DNA of 64,000 nt from Diadophis punctatus similis. Lineage: Eukaryota > Chordata > Lepidosauria > Squamata > Dipsadidae. The DNA lies in NCBI GenBank assembly GCA_023053685.1, contig JALIGW010000005.1, positions 31,801,480 to 31,865,479 of the forward strand, in the 5' to 3' direction. A program made the position numbers and the translations under genes. This document shows positions 48,620 through 58,801 of this stretch, one piece after another. The notes under the pieces are model-generated. The model was not told where the DNA came from and did not search any database. It was given only the letters and a program-made list of their open reading frames with translations. Position 1 is the stretch's first letter. Every line of letters starts with the position of its first letter.

Positions 48620-48887
48620 CAGGGGTAAAATGCTCCTGGTTCGGACGTGCCTGCCAGTGATCGGAGAGCCAGTAGCGATGGCAGCACGAGGCTTCGCCCA
48701 CCCGCCCGAACACCGCCATTTGGGTTCTTTTACTTTCTGCGCATGCGCAAAGCATTCTGCGCATGCGCAGAGGGTAAAAGAACCCAAATGGCGGCGTCCG
48801 GATGGGTGGGAGAAGCCTCGTACTGCCGTCGCTACCGGCTCTCTGACCACCGCCAGGCACGCCCGAACTGGGAGCATTTCACCCCTG
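48620..48887. mobile_element. fully palindromic hAT-type MITE
   Basis: Termini CAGGGGTAAAATGCTCC / GGAGCATTTCACCCCTG, exact duplication ATTACAAC (48612-48619 and 48888-48895). The whole 268 bp is an inverted repeat with two TGCGCATGCGCA sites at the centre (48738-48749 and 48758-48769). Confidence 0.95.
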
Positions 48888-48895
48888 ATTACAAC

Positions 48896-50221
48896 CATCC
48901 AAGTCTAAATGAAGGGAGAGATTCTTCCACTCATGCACAGTGGTCTTTTGGTTTCCTACATCTGGTTTCATCCCAAAATACTCCTCTCAGTTCTGAAAGC
49001 CTGTAGCAATTTAAGATGAAAGACTCAGTTGGGTAGAAAAATTGGTCTCCAAACCACACCTTGTGGAACTATGGGGCCATGTGCATCCACAGCTCCAAAC
49101 TCAAGCTTCAACATAACTAAAATATCCAGCCAGCAATATAAAATGAATACTTTTGATTTCATGGAATTTTACCCCTCACAACAATTCTATCAACAGTAAT
49201 TATTTGGCTTTCAAAAGTTGAACTGTATACTTCAGCCAATGTGCCTGTATACTTGAAAAGGACGGAAGGTTCCTCAGTGTGCAAAGACTTTCTTTTTGGC
49301 CATGTCATCTGTGGTAAATCTATGGGCATAAGTAACACTAGATGTATCAAATGTACGCATATTTGTATTGCTTCTTATCAAAGTACATGAAATAACTGGA
49401 AAAGCTTTTATTATCATTAATCACATTCTATATATCAGCGAAAGACATGCTTCATTGGCATTTTGCCAGTGCAGTCTCCATAGTTACCAAAACCTATTTC
49501 TCTGGACCAACTCTGTGTATTTGCCTGTAAGTGTTGTGTGAATATCATAGCATCCCAAAACTTTGTAGTCCACACAAGTGACTCCAGCCTGGCACTGAAG
49601 ACAAATTCCAGGGCCAAACTTTGATACGTGTTAAGTGCTATCCATGGCACTGTGGTACTCAGCCACTGCTGAGTGAGGCCCAGATTATTTAAAATATTTA
49701 AAATAGTCCAAGGCAACTGATGAACACCATACCCCGAAGACTGCTTCCCTCAAAACCTGATATAGTTAGTACATGGAGCCAATGTACCATCCTTCAGTCA
49801 GAAAAAAAGGCATTTTTGAATATGTTGACAATAATCTTCTCTCTTTCTTTCACGACCCATTATTATCAATAACAATCACTTCAGTTCTATCAGTTTCCTT
49901 CTCCCCCTATATTTTAATTTAAGTATTGAATGAAACTGAAAGCAGTATATAAACCCATGCCAAGGAGCATGATACAAAGCTCAGAGCTACAACGCAACTT
50001 AATACATAGCATAATGTGTTCCTAATATAATGGAAGACTTAAGAATACTTAAGACTATCCAGAGGAAACTCAAGACCAAAATGGAACCAACAAAAAAATG
50101 GAACCAAGGGCCATCTATTATAACAAGTAGACAGCACCAATGACATCTCTAATAATCATACTTTCAACTCATAGCGTTGTGTCTACAATATTATCAAAAG
50201 CACTGTGTGGAAATCTTTTAA
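48896..50221. other. intergenic DNA with one unexplained frame
   Basis: A 93-codon minus-strand frame at 49435-49716 has no motif I recognise. Could be an old LINE relic. Confidence 0.4.
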
Positions 50222-50365
50222 ATCAGCCTTCTCCACACCAATGACTTTCCAGCATGCTGTCATGACAAATTCTAGAATTTTCAGGCAGAATTCTGATTGG
50301 CTCTGCTGATTGGGAATTCTTATCCCAATGCTATTAGAGAGTAGCAGCCTGGGAAGGCTAATGCA
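50222..50365. mobile_element. old hAT-type MITE relic
   Basis: CAGCCTTCTCCACACCAATG, TTCCAGCATGCTGTCATGAC, ATTCTAGAATTTTCAGGCAG and GGGAAGGCTAATGCAG are decayed inverted arms. Confidence 0.4.
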
Positions 50366-50962
50366 GTAGGCAGCATTCTGCTTTTTTTAAAATAAACTGC
50401 GCTATTGATCCAACATTTTTTTTTACATTTTCAAAGTCAAACCCAATCATAGTTATAAAGCACAAGCAATTTTTTTATCCTGACTGGTGTGCTGTATAGT
50501 TTTAATGAAACGTATTCAACATCGTCTAGATCTCAACAGATTACTCCAGATCATGAATTTAAGGCAACAATCAGCGGATGATAGGCCAGCTTCTATTTCT
50601 TTTCTCTGGAAATATTTTCTCTTGATAGTTAATAGTCATGATGAGACCATTTTGGTGGCAATGTTTTCTAATAGCATACCATTTCATTTGAATTTCTGCT
50701 GCTTTACTGTTAATGGAAGTGGAGAAGTCCTGTTAGGAACGGTATCAATGAATAAGTATCTGAAATTGCGAGATAATCAAACTAGTCTATTCAAAATATT
50801 CATTAAACACAGTGACCACATTGCTAGTAAAGCTGGCATTCACTCACTAATGAACTTGAAATTCTGATGGCAATGGATGCATTTTTGAAGGAACAGTTTC
50901 TTAGTATCATGAGATTTAAGGTTAAATAACACTCTGAAATTATCACCAGCTTCTATTTAAAA
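50366..50962. other. intergenic DNA
   Basis: A 126-codon plus-strand frame (50487-50867) has no recognisable domain and is probably chance. Confidence 0.45.
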
Positions 50963-51085
50963 ATTTATTTATTTATTTATTTATTTATTATGGTGTTCTT
51001 ATATGCCGCCCAACTCCTGAAGGACTCAGGGCGGCGTACAACAGAGAAAATACAAGACACCAATTCATAAATATTATATTAAATA
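50963..51085 (-). mobile_element. 3' end fragment of an L2 LINE
   Basis: A (TTTA)n run followed by the same gccgcccaactcc / gggcggcgtaca tail found on the 58.7-kb element, in the same orientation. Only the 3' tail is present. Confidence 0.75.
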
Positions 51086-51698
51086 TTAAAAATAGACAAA
51101 GAAGTGGCAATAAATTAAGAAACTTCACAATAATTAGCGTTTGTCTTTCTCTACTGATTTGCTTCCTATTTTAATGGTGATTTCTGTTCTATTGTACTGC
51201 AACTTTTCAAAAGAGGTACTGCAGTAAAGCAGTTAGAAAAGTCCTTATTCTGGACTGATTTAAAATCTTATTATGGATTATCATGTAGCTCAAGTATATC
51301 ACTAGACATCTGTATGATTTATTGTACGCAAACAATGTATGGCTTGTGCATCTCAAAGCACAGTTAATCTCTCCTTCCTAATAGTTCTCAAATGAAATCC
51401 ACACTGTTTATGCACCATCTCCAGCCATCTCATTCAGTTTTTCTTATTATCAGACTAAATTAAATTGATAAAAGGAACCTATTAAAAAAAAGTAGCTAAT
51501 GTAATTATAGGCAAGCTGGAAATGATTTGCTTTTAGCCAGGGAACTTCAGAGAAGTCAACAGTCTTCAGTGTAACAGGAATGCTGCCTTATTTGGTACAG
51601 CAAGCTTATTTTTTTTAAAGACAATTATGTCAGGAAAAGCCATTAAGTTCAACTGTATTGGTAACATGATCTATATTTCCAGAAAAACAGTCACTGTT
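51086..51698. other. intergenic DNA 3' of ADRB1
   Basis: Nothing recognised; could include distal 3' UTR if the polyadenylation signals above are not used. Confidence 0.45.
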
Positions 51699-53415
51699 TT
51701 TATTCAAAAATGGATATAATTCCTGCACTTTTAAAGACACATTGTAAATACACTTGCTTGTGCTGCAGTGTTTTTATTGCACGTAGACCAATGACATACA
51801 GTAGAAAACTGCACCCAAAGAATATAAATACAATATAAAATGCATGTGCATACAGTCCCTCGCATACACAGACACACAGACACACAAATGCACAGAAGTA
51901 AAAATGGAGAAAGACAATGAAGCACTAAATTCACAAAAGGCTCACATGATTTTCCGGGAGTTAGAGAAGTTACTAATAGAAACTCTCGGCCATGAACATA
52001 CTTACAGTACCACATACAATTGTTTTAAAAAATAACCATCAGCCAGCAGTAGAAATCGAGTTGGAATCTACTTTGTTTTCCAGTGGGTTTGTCTATAAGA
52101 ATGTGTGTGTTTGTGTGCGTGTGTAAGAAAGACTTACAGAGAGAACTTTGTTAATACTGTGCAAAAAGGAAAAAAAATATCTCATTCTTTTCAAATGTGC
52201 AGTCATATTTCTGGTGCTTATAGCCAAATTTTCTCTTCCATTTTTCAATGTGAACGATTTGTCTATTGAGATACTCCTGACTCTATTTTTATTTTTAAAA
52301 AACCCATAACTAGCAATACATAAATAAGCTGTTTAATATAAACACATTTTCCCTGTACAATATGCACAGCTTGAGGTAGATGTTTTCATAGCCTTACTGC
52401 TGATGTCTCATATGATAAGAAAAGCGATATCCCTCACCCCTGACATCACTGGGTGAAAGGACCAAACCCAAGAGAAATTGGATCAAAACAAAATTCACTC
52501 CATTTGCAGTATTTCTAATGGATCTTCTTATTAAGGAGCATGTAGGTTTTCAAGGCTATAAGCTAATGAGCACTTAACTGTATACGGGAACAAGTTTAAT
52601 CAAACTCACTTCCGACTTAACATGCATTGGATGAGCCGATTGCGTAACAAAACTCATCAGAAAATGTTTCAATGGCTTATTCCAAAGAGACTTTAAGCAT
52701 GGTTTCTAAAGTTGTTTCCTGCCTGAAATTCACACCGATCTCAGGAAAGATAAACAGGTGGCCAGCACTTCTTCTTTTCCTTTCGGGGATTGAATAAATT
52801 AAAAGCAAACAAAAAAAAGGCTACTTGTGCTACTGACACACCCAATAATAGTAAAAACAACTAAGGGCGTTATCTCTAGCTCTAAAATTAAACTGTCAGC
52901 CAAGGGCTTCTTCCTATTTCCTTCAGTATCAGGAGAGCCCTGCCTTGCTTTTCCATTAATGTTTGGCTGAACCCTTGCTACAAATTCAACTTTTCCTGAA
53001 ACATTTCTTTTACAAATTCCTTGCAACTTGCTTTTGTTCCTTTCCTGGGACACCACTCCCTACTTACCTAACCTCCCCACCGCCACTTTTGCAGCATACA
53101 ATCCAAAAATAATAATCCAAATGACTTGGAAAATGAATATTTCCTTTTTTTTCAGTGGTCAGTCACTCTTCTGTTTCCTTCCATTTGGATAAGAGGTATG
53201 CTGTATACAAGTTCACCTGCTTTGTACTTCAGGTAAATAATATCTTCTTCCAACTGAGAAAAGTCAGTCTGGAGTTTTGAGTATTAGCCAGTCTCCTGAA
53301 GTGTTCCTTTAAGGGGTCCCCCCCCCACGTCCTATCTATTGTTTTGGCTCCCTTTCTTGCTTCGTAATATGCAACATACCCTCCCATTTCTTTTATCCCA
53401 CTCACCACATGCCCT
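51699..53415 (-). other. probable ADRB1 3' UTR
   Basis: Unique, repeat-poor sequence directly after the stop codon. Candidate AATAAA signals on the minus strand lie at 51773-51778 (in TGCAATAAAAACAC) and 51699-51704, with another near 52285. Extent is inferred; cDNA would be needed to fix the end. Confidence 0.35.
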
Positions 53416-54717
53416 TTATACCTTGGACTCTGAATAGGAGATTTTACTGTTCCCTTCCTCCAAGCTGGAGTCACTTCCATCCTGCATACCACCATTGTAA
53501 TCAGACCATGTCCCTCCAAGAGTGCATGGAGCTGTATTTCCCAGGGTACTGATGAAACCTCCAGGGTAATGAGAGAGCTCTCCAGTGCTGGCATGCAACC
53601 TCCGGTCTGCTTTTCTAGGACAGCACAACATCCTTTTGAAGGCCTTACGAAAATCAGGGCTCCTGCAGTAAATGATGGGATTGAAGGCAGAGTTGGCATA
53701 GCCCAACCAGTTGAAGAATACAAAGAGTTGGTCTGGCACAAGATCTCTATTAAAGACTTTGACTATATTGACCAAGAAAAATGGTAGCCAACAGAGAGTA
53801 AAAACCCCCATGATGATGCCCAAAGTTTTAAGTGCTTTTTGTTCCCTTATAGCTAGAATCCGGGATGTTTTTCTTCTATTAGTTTGGCCATTACCCAAGA
53901 TAGGCAGGTCCTGGTGGACTGGATGCTGGTGCTGCTGGTGATTATTGTAGAACCTGCCCTCACACCTATCAATCTTCTTCATCTGCTCCTTGGCTTCTCT
54001 GTAGACTCTAATGTAGACAAAAATCATAACAAAAAGAGGGATGTAGAAAGAGATGACGGAGGATGCAATAGCATACGCTCTGTTGGTGACAAAGTCACAG
54101 CAGCTGGGGTTATTGTAGCAGTGCTGAGCGTCAGGATCTTCATCTCTCCACCAATGCATCATGATGGGCAAGAAGGACACCAAGGCAGAAATGGCCCAGA
54201 CAACACAGACAATGATCTTGGCACGTCTCTTGGTCATGAGGCTCTGGTAGTGGAAGGGCGAAGTAATGGCCAAATAACGGTCAATTGCAATGACGCACAA
54301 GGTCTCTATGCTTGCTGTCACACACAAGACGTCCACCGAAATCCAGCATTCACATAGGAAGGAGCCCCACAGCCAAGAGCCTTGCACTACTAGGGTGGCA
54401 CCAAAGGACACTACCACGGAGCCCATCACCAAGTCAGCACAAGCCAGGGAGGTGATGAAGACGTTGGTGAGGGTTTGCAGCCGTTGCGTCCTCCCAATGG
54501 CCGCTATCACCAGACCATTGCCCACCACAATGAAGGTCACCATCAAAGCCATCAGGAGGCTCATGCCCACCACCCACTGCTGGGACAACTCTTCCGTTTT
54601 CCAGCTGCCAGGTAGATCCAAGTCAGTGGAGAAGTTGAGGGGACTCAGGCCAGCCTGAGCCGTCAAGTTCGTTCGGTTGGGAAGGCGATCCTCTAAGAAG
54701 AGCCATCCCTCTCCCAT
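53416..54717 (-). CDS. ADRB1: beta-1 adrenergic receptor, intact single-exon gene
   Basis: Encodes a 433-residue class A GPCR that binds adrenaline/noradrenaline at the plasma membrane and couples to Gs and cAMP. The start is the ATG at 54717 in a strong Kozak context (ACAGCCATGG); the frame stays open upstream but reaches no ATG. Seen: N-glycosylation sequons at N14, N17 and N28; seven hydrophobic segments; N67 (1.50); D95 (2.50); C122 for the ECL2 disulfide; amine-binding D129 (3.32); DRY at 146-148; CYNNPSCC in ECL2; TM5 serines 219, 220 and 223; CWLP at 309-312; N317 and N336; NPIIY at 346-350; palmitoylation cysteines 365-366; and a C-terminal ESKV PDZ ligand as in mammalian beta-1. [10 protein letters not shown] in ECL1 and GGFISTLG in the tail match avian beta-1 as I recall it, so this is ADRB1 rather than ADRB2 or ADRB3. 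ICL3 is short and His/Gln-rich, with an RRKTS PKA-like site. Odd: Ser104 replaces the usual TM2 proline. TAA stop at 53416-53418. Confidence 0.97.
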   Translation of the reverse strand: MGEGWLFLEDRLPNRTNLTAQAGLSPLNFSTDLDLPGSWKTEELSQQWVVGMSLLMALMVTFIVVGNGLVIAAIGRTQRLQTLTNVFITSLACADLVMGSVVVSFGATLVVQGSWLWGSFLCECWISVDVLCVTASIETLCVIAIDRYLAITSPFHYQSLMTKRRAKIIVCVVWAISALVSFLPIMMHWWRDEDPDAQHCYNNPSCCDFVTNRAYAIASSVISFYIPLFVMIFVYIRVYREAKEQMKKIDRCEGRFYNNHQQHQHPVHQDLPILGNGQTNRRKTSRILAIREQKALKTLGIIMGVFTLCWLPFFLVNIVKVFNRDLVPDQLFVFFNWLGYANSAFNPIIYCRSPDFRKAFKRMLCCPRKADRRLHASTGELSHYPGGFISTLGNTAPCTLGGTWSDYNGGMQDGSDSSLEEGNSKISYSESKV

Positions 54718-54745
54718 GGCTGTGCAGCGAGGCAAAGGGGTCAGC

Positions 54746-54841
54746 TTAGGGCATCCAGGCTGGAGGCATGAAGGCGAAGCGACTCCCTCTCCACGCCAGC
54801 GCCGTCGGAACGGCGACCGACTTGCTTCGAGGCTGCAGCAT
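54746..54841 (-). promoter_or_regulatory. upstream ORF of 31 codons in the ADRB1 leader
   Basis: An ATG at 54841 (A at -3) opens a 31-codon frame ending in TAA at 54746-54748, 28 nt before the receptor ATG. Two further in-frame ATGs (54769 and 54754) share the same stop, so some uORF would be present even if transcription starts a little downstream of 54841. The receptor ATG has a stronger context, so leaky scanning or reinitiation is plausible. The ADRB2 mRNA is known to carry a short inhibitory leader peptide; a similar role here is inference. Confidence 0.5.
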
Positions 54842-54914
54842 GTTTGCGAGCGCTCCGCCGGCGGGCTCCGGCGTCCAGGACACCTCCCCGCGGCCCGCGC
54901 GTCAGGCGCTCAGC

Positions 54915-54928
54915 AACCAATGGGCGGC
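54915..54928 (-). promoter_or_regulatory. inverted CCAAT box next to a GC box
   Basis: Plus-strand CCAATGGGCGG at 54917-54927 gives an ATTGG box abutting CCGCCC on the coding strand. At the usual 60-100 bp spacing it would place initiation around 54820-54860, close to the first upstream ATG. This is inference. Confidence 0.45.
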
Positions 54929-55087
54929 CGGAATAGCAGCCACCTCGTTACCTCCGGAGCGGGACGCGCCTGGTGACCGAAGGGGCAGAGCCGCGGGGAC
55001 GCCCTTCTCGGAGAGGAGTTGGCGCCGCCGCTCTCAAGGAGCTTACGACCCCACCGAGTTCCCGGGGAGCCCTTTGAGAGGTGTCTT

Positions 55088-55111
55088 CCCCCGCCCCGCC
55101 CCGCCCCTCCT
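55088..55111 (-). promoter_or_regulatory. cluster of Sp1-type GC boxes
   Basis: Three overlapping GGGCGG-type boxes read on the minus strand about 370 bp upstream of the ADRB1 ATG. Tandem GC boxes are typical of TATA-less CpG-island promoters. Binding is inferred. Confidence 0.55.
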
Positions 55112-55520
55112 GTCCGAGACTGAGGGAAGCCTTTTCGGGAGGGGCGCGGAGAGGGTCTGCCTGCCGTCTGGCTTCCCACGAAGGAAGGTCCCGTAGGTGG
55201 GGCGGCGTTGAAAGGTTGCGGCTCTCGGGAAGGGGCGTGGAGCGGCCTCTTGAGTGTCCTTGGGGCATCTTCTGCTTCCGCGGATCTGTCCTCCTGTCTA
55301 GGCAGGGGGGATTAATCAGCGTTTTGCACCCTCTCGTTGCGGAAACTAGACGAGTCGCAACACGCCGTCGCTTTTCCTGCTGTCTCTGGCCTGTGGAGCA
55401 GCCGCTCCGTAAAAGAATAACGAGAATGGGGGAGGAGGAGGGGGGGAGTCGAGAGTGGGCGAGGGCAGCGAGCGTTCAAAGTTGCCGCTGCCTCTTCCTA
55501 ACCCGCGCGTGACTCTCAAG

Positions 55521-56189
55521 AAAAAAATAAATGTGGCCGTCTTTTCCAGGCAGTACAGCGGTGAATTGGTGGTTGGTGTTTTTGCGGGGCTGGAGAGGCG
55601 ATTCGTTTTCAATAGTGACCCGGATCATCATCTCCACGTTCCGCTATTTTTTTCCTGGGCTGAAGTGCCAAACATCAACCTTCGCGTCTTCCAGATCAGT
55701 TCGTGGAATGAGGCGATAAGGAAAAGCAGTCCCAAGAGTTCTGGAAAGCTCCAAAACTTGTGCTCTATGTTGGGTTGTTTCTTGCTTGCCAATCAACGAC
55801 GGTCGAACGGTGGGTTTTTGGGGGGTTTTCCATTCAGGAACAATGCTGTGTTTACTTTTTTTATCTTCTCCAAACTGATGTCCAGCAGGTGTGTTGGAGA
55901 TGAAAGGAATTTTCCTCCACTTCCTCTGCCCTTACTTTTGCCAGCAATTTTAGTTTTAGATTTGAAACTGGCTGTCCCAAGCATTTTACTGCCTGAGGCA
56001 ATTGAAAGGACAATGGACTTCTCCATTCCATGCACAGAAGCCAACAGCTGCTGTACGGGAAGTCCAGACATAGGATAGAAGGAATCACTATTGCTTATTT
56101 ATTTCTTAGGTGTGTGTCTTGCCCTTCCTCATAAGGTCAAGGCATTTTTAATGGTGATCTCTTTTGATTTTGACCCTTGACAACAGGTT
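55521..56189. other. DNA upstream of the ADRB1 CpG island
   Basis: GC content falls off here. A 207-codon plus-strand frame spans 55455-56078 but lacks any recognisable domain. Confidence 0.5.
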
Positions 56190-56328
56190 CTTGCAAAGCA
56201 GGCTGGGCTAAGAGATAGTAATTGGCTCCCAAATTACTAGTTACCTTTAAATAACTTAAGAATGGACTTGAACCTGGATCTCCCTAGTCCTAGGCCACTG
56301 CTCTAACTGATTGGTAGCCATTCATAGC
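56190..56328 (-). mobile_element. MIR-like SINE relic
   Basis: Plus strand GACTTGAACCTGGATCTCCC, TAGTCCTAGGCCACTGCTCT and AACTGATTGG give an inverse tRNA-like head with a B-box-like GGTTCAAGTCC on the minus strand. Confidence 0.5.
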
Positions 56329-56863
56329 CTTATCTTCCATAGAATTAGGTTCCAAGTTGTTCCCTAGAAAGTTTTGCAGAAGATACGGTGTGGTGAGAGA
56401 TCATGTTTCTTCTCTTTGTCTTTTGGCCAGCCCTTGTGGCTTATTATGATAACACAAGGATTTCATAAATGAATAAAAGAGACATAACTTGAAGATAATA
56501 ATTTTCTACATGGTATCATAAGCAAGAGAGTAAATGTAAAGATTGAATTATTAGTTAATAGTACGGTGTATAACACTGGAGTGGGAGAAAGAGGGTGTAG
56601 CCAATTTAAACCTGTTAAGCAGTATTCTGGTGCATGAATCGGAATAACCCCATCTGCATCTCACTTCCTCTTTGTTTGCATGCAACTAGGCTCCTAGAAA
56701 GACAGTGCCCTTGGTTTCTTGCCCATTTCACATGCTACTCTTTTAATTGTTTATTACACCAAATGTCCTCAAGGCAGCCCACAAAATAATGTAAAAAGTA
56801 TATCTCTCAGTGGCAGTGTACATACAGAAATTACAGGAGAGGGTGGGGGGAGGGAGGGAGGGA

Positions 56864-56923
<60 letters not shown>

Positions 56924-57902
56924 TCAAGTTAAAAAAAACCCATTGTAGTCAGAATCTGATATATTTTCTAGCCTAGACAGCAACCATATTCACAGATCTG
57001 TTAATACAATAAATATTTTATTTTATCTTGATTCAATATGTAGAAATCCAAACTTTGTCTCTGTAATCCTTGATTTATAATTTGCTATTTTGCAAAAATA
57101 CAGTCAGCTGTGCATTATTTAATAAACGGGTTCACTATTTTATGGCTATATCCAATGTATAACTCTAATCATTGGCAAAAGAGAAAAATGTCACAATAAA
57201 TTATCTTTTCCATCAGTCTTGGTTAGAATACCCTCAGAATGATAGAATTACATGTGAATGGAAAGTGAATGTATACCAGACTGACATGTTAATAATGAAT
57301 TAATAGTTCTATATAGACACCTCCTTAATATCACTGCCATCCAGAATTCCCAGTATCTTGCTCTTATAACTTTCCCCTTTCCAAGTGAATACAGATGGCT
57401 GGGAGCCAAAGTAAATGAAATGTGTGACTGTAGTTCCCATGGCTTCTTTCTTTAAAAGAAGTAGCAAGAAAGAGAAATATCAAAACAGAGATCATGATAC
57501 CAAAAAATATTTGTTTAAATTATTCTTTCCACACTGTGGCCTCAATAAGCTCAATCTTCCAGATTCTTGTTTATTCCATGATAACAGCTAACATTAGCAT
57601 CGGTGACAGTTTTTCTCCTGCACCAAATAATATCTGAGTGGATGCTTTTAATTACTATGATTGAAACACTGCACATAACATGAAGATTATTTCTCCATCT
57701 GGCTCAGAATCCTAATGCAAGGCAAGGGGTCTTTAATCCTTTGTCTGCTACCAAGCCAAGCTGGACTGGGTACCATGCTTGCCTTCTTTATTTTAAAAAA
57801 GAAAAATAGATAGCATTTGTAGTTACTGAATGTGAGTTGTATCATGCTGACTTTGTGGACCCAGCTATTTCGAAAGTAAATATACAGGAAAAACTAGACA
57901 CG
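56329..57902. other. intergenic DNA
   Basis: Besides the GA tract at 56835-56921, unique-looking AT-rich DNA. Confidence 0.5.
56835..56921. repeat. G/A-rich tract ending in (GA)n
   Basis: GGGAGGGAGG-type run followed by about 28 GA units. Confidence 0.95.
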
Positions 57903-58693
57903 TTTGTTGTTGTTGTTAGTTGCGAAGTCTTGTCCGACACATTGCGACTTCATGGACAACGTTCCTCCAGGCCTTCTTGTTCTCTACCATCCTCTGGAGT
58001 CCATTTAAGCTCACACCTACTGCTTCAGTGACTCCATCTAGCCACTTCATTCTCTGTCGTCCCCTTCTTCTTTTGCCCTCAATCTTTCCCAGCATTAGGC
58101 TATTCTCCAGTAAATCCTTCCTTCTCATTAGGTGGCCACAGTATTTGAGTTTCATCTTCAGGATCTGGCCTTCTAAAGAGCAGTCAGGGTTGATCTCCTC
58201 TAGGACTGACCGGTTTGATTGCCTTGCAGTCCACGGGACTCGCAGGAGTCTTCTGCAGCACCATAATTCAAAGGCCTCAATTCTTTGGTGCTCAGCCTTT
58301 CTTATGGTCCAACTTTCACAGCCATACATTGCAATTGGGAAAACCATAGCCTTGACTATACACACTTTTGTTGGCAGGGTGATGTCTCTGCTTTTTTAGT
58401 ATGCTGTCTAGATTTGCCACAGCTTTCCTTCCCAGGAGCAAGCGTCTTTTAATTTATTGGCTGCAGTCCCCATCTGCGGTGATCTTGGAGCCCAGGAAAA
58501 TAAAATCTGTCACTACCTTCACTTCTTCCCCATCTATTTGCCAGGAATTAAGAGGGCCAGATGTCATGATCTTAGTTTTCTTAGTGTTGAGTTTCAAACC
58601 AACTTTTGCACTTTCCTTCTTCCCCGCATCAAGAGGCTCTTTAGTTCCTCTTCATTTTCTGCCATTAGAGTGGTATCTGCATATCTGAGGTTG
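57903..58693 (-). mobile_element. Bov-B (RTE) LINE, 3' portion
   Basis: Begins on the plus strand with the (GTT)n tail and a GCGAAGTCTTGTCCGACAC-type 3' end typical of Bov-B. The minus-strand frame 57916-58365 reads YGCESWTI, FELWCCRRLLRVPWTARQSN, KLKYCGHLMRR and RRRGRQRMKWLDG, the conserved C-terminus of Bov-B ORF2. Upstream sequence to 58693 continues the family in broken frames. The other half resumes at 62482, beyond the L2 insertion. It is an inactive fragment. Confidence 0.92.
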
Positions 58694-58801
58694 TTTATTT
58701 ATTTATTTATTTATTTATTTTGTTATTCTTATATGCCGCCCAACTCCCGAGGAACTCGGGGCGGCTTACAACAAGGAGAAATACAAGAATAAACAAAGAA
58801 A

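Larger units (their letters stand above)
54720..55520 (-). promoter_or_regulatory. CpG-island promoter and 5' leader of ADRB1
   Basis: A GC- and CpG-rich block directly upstream of the ADRB1 start codon, sharply different from the AT-rich surroundings. No TATA box is evident, as expected for beta-adrenergic receptor genes. Stretches that stay open in several frames here are a consequence of high GC, and none resembles a known protein. The transcription start cannot be fixed from sequence alone. Confidence 0.75.

Noticed and set aside
54718..54735. Longer ADRB1 N-terminus starting at 54735
   Set aside because: The codon there is TTG; the first in-frame ATG is at 54717 with a strong Kozak context.
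55455..56078. 207-codon plus-strand gene upstream of ADRB1
   Set aside because: No conserved domain; starts in the GC-rich island and shows no coding signature.
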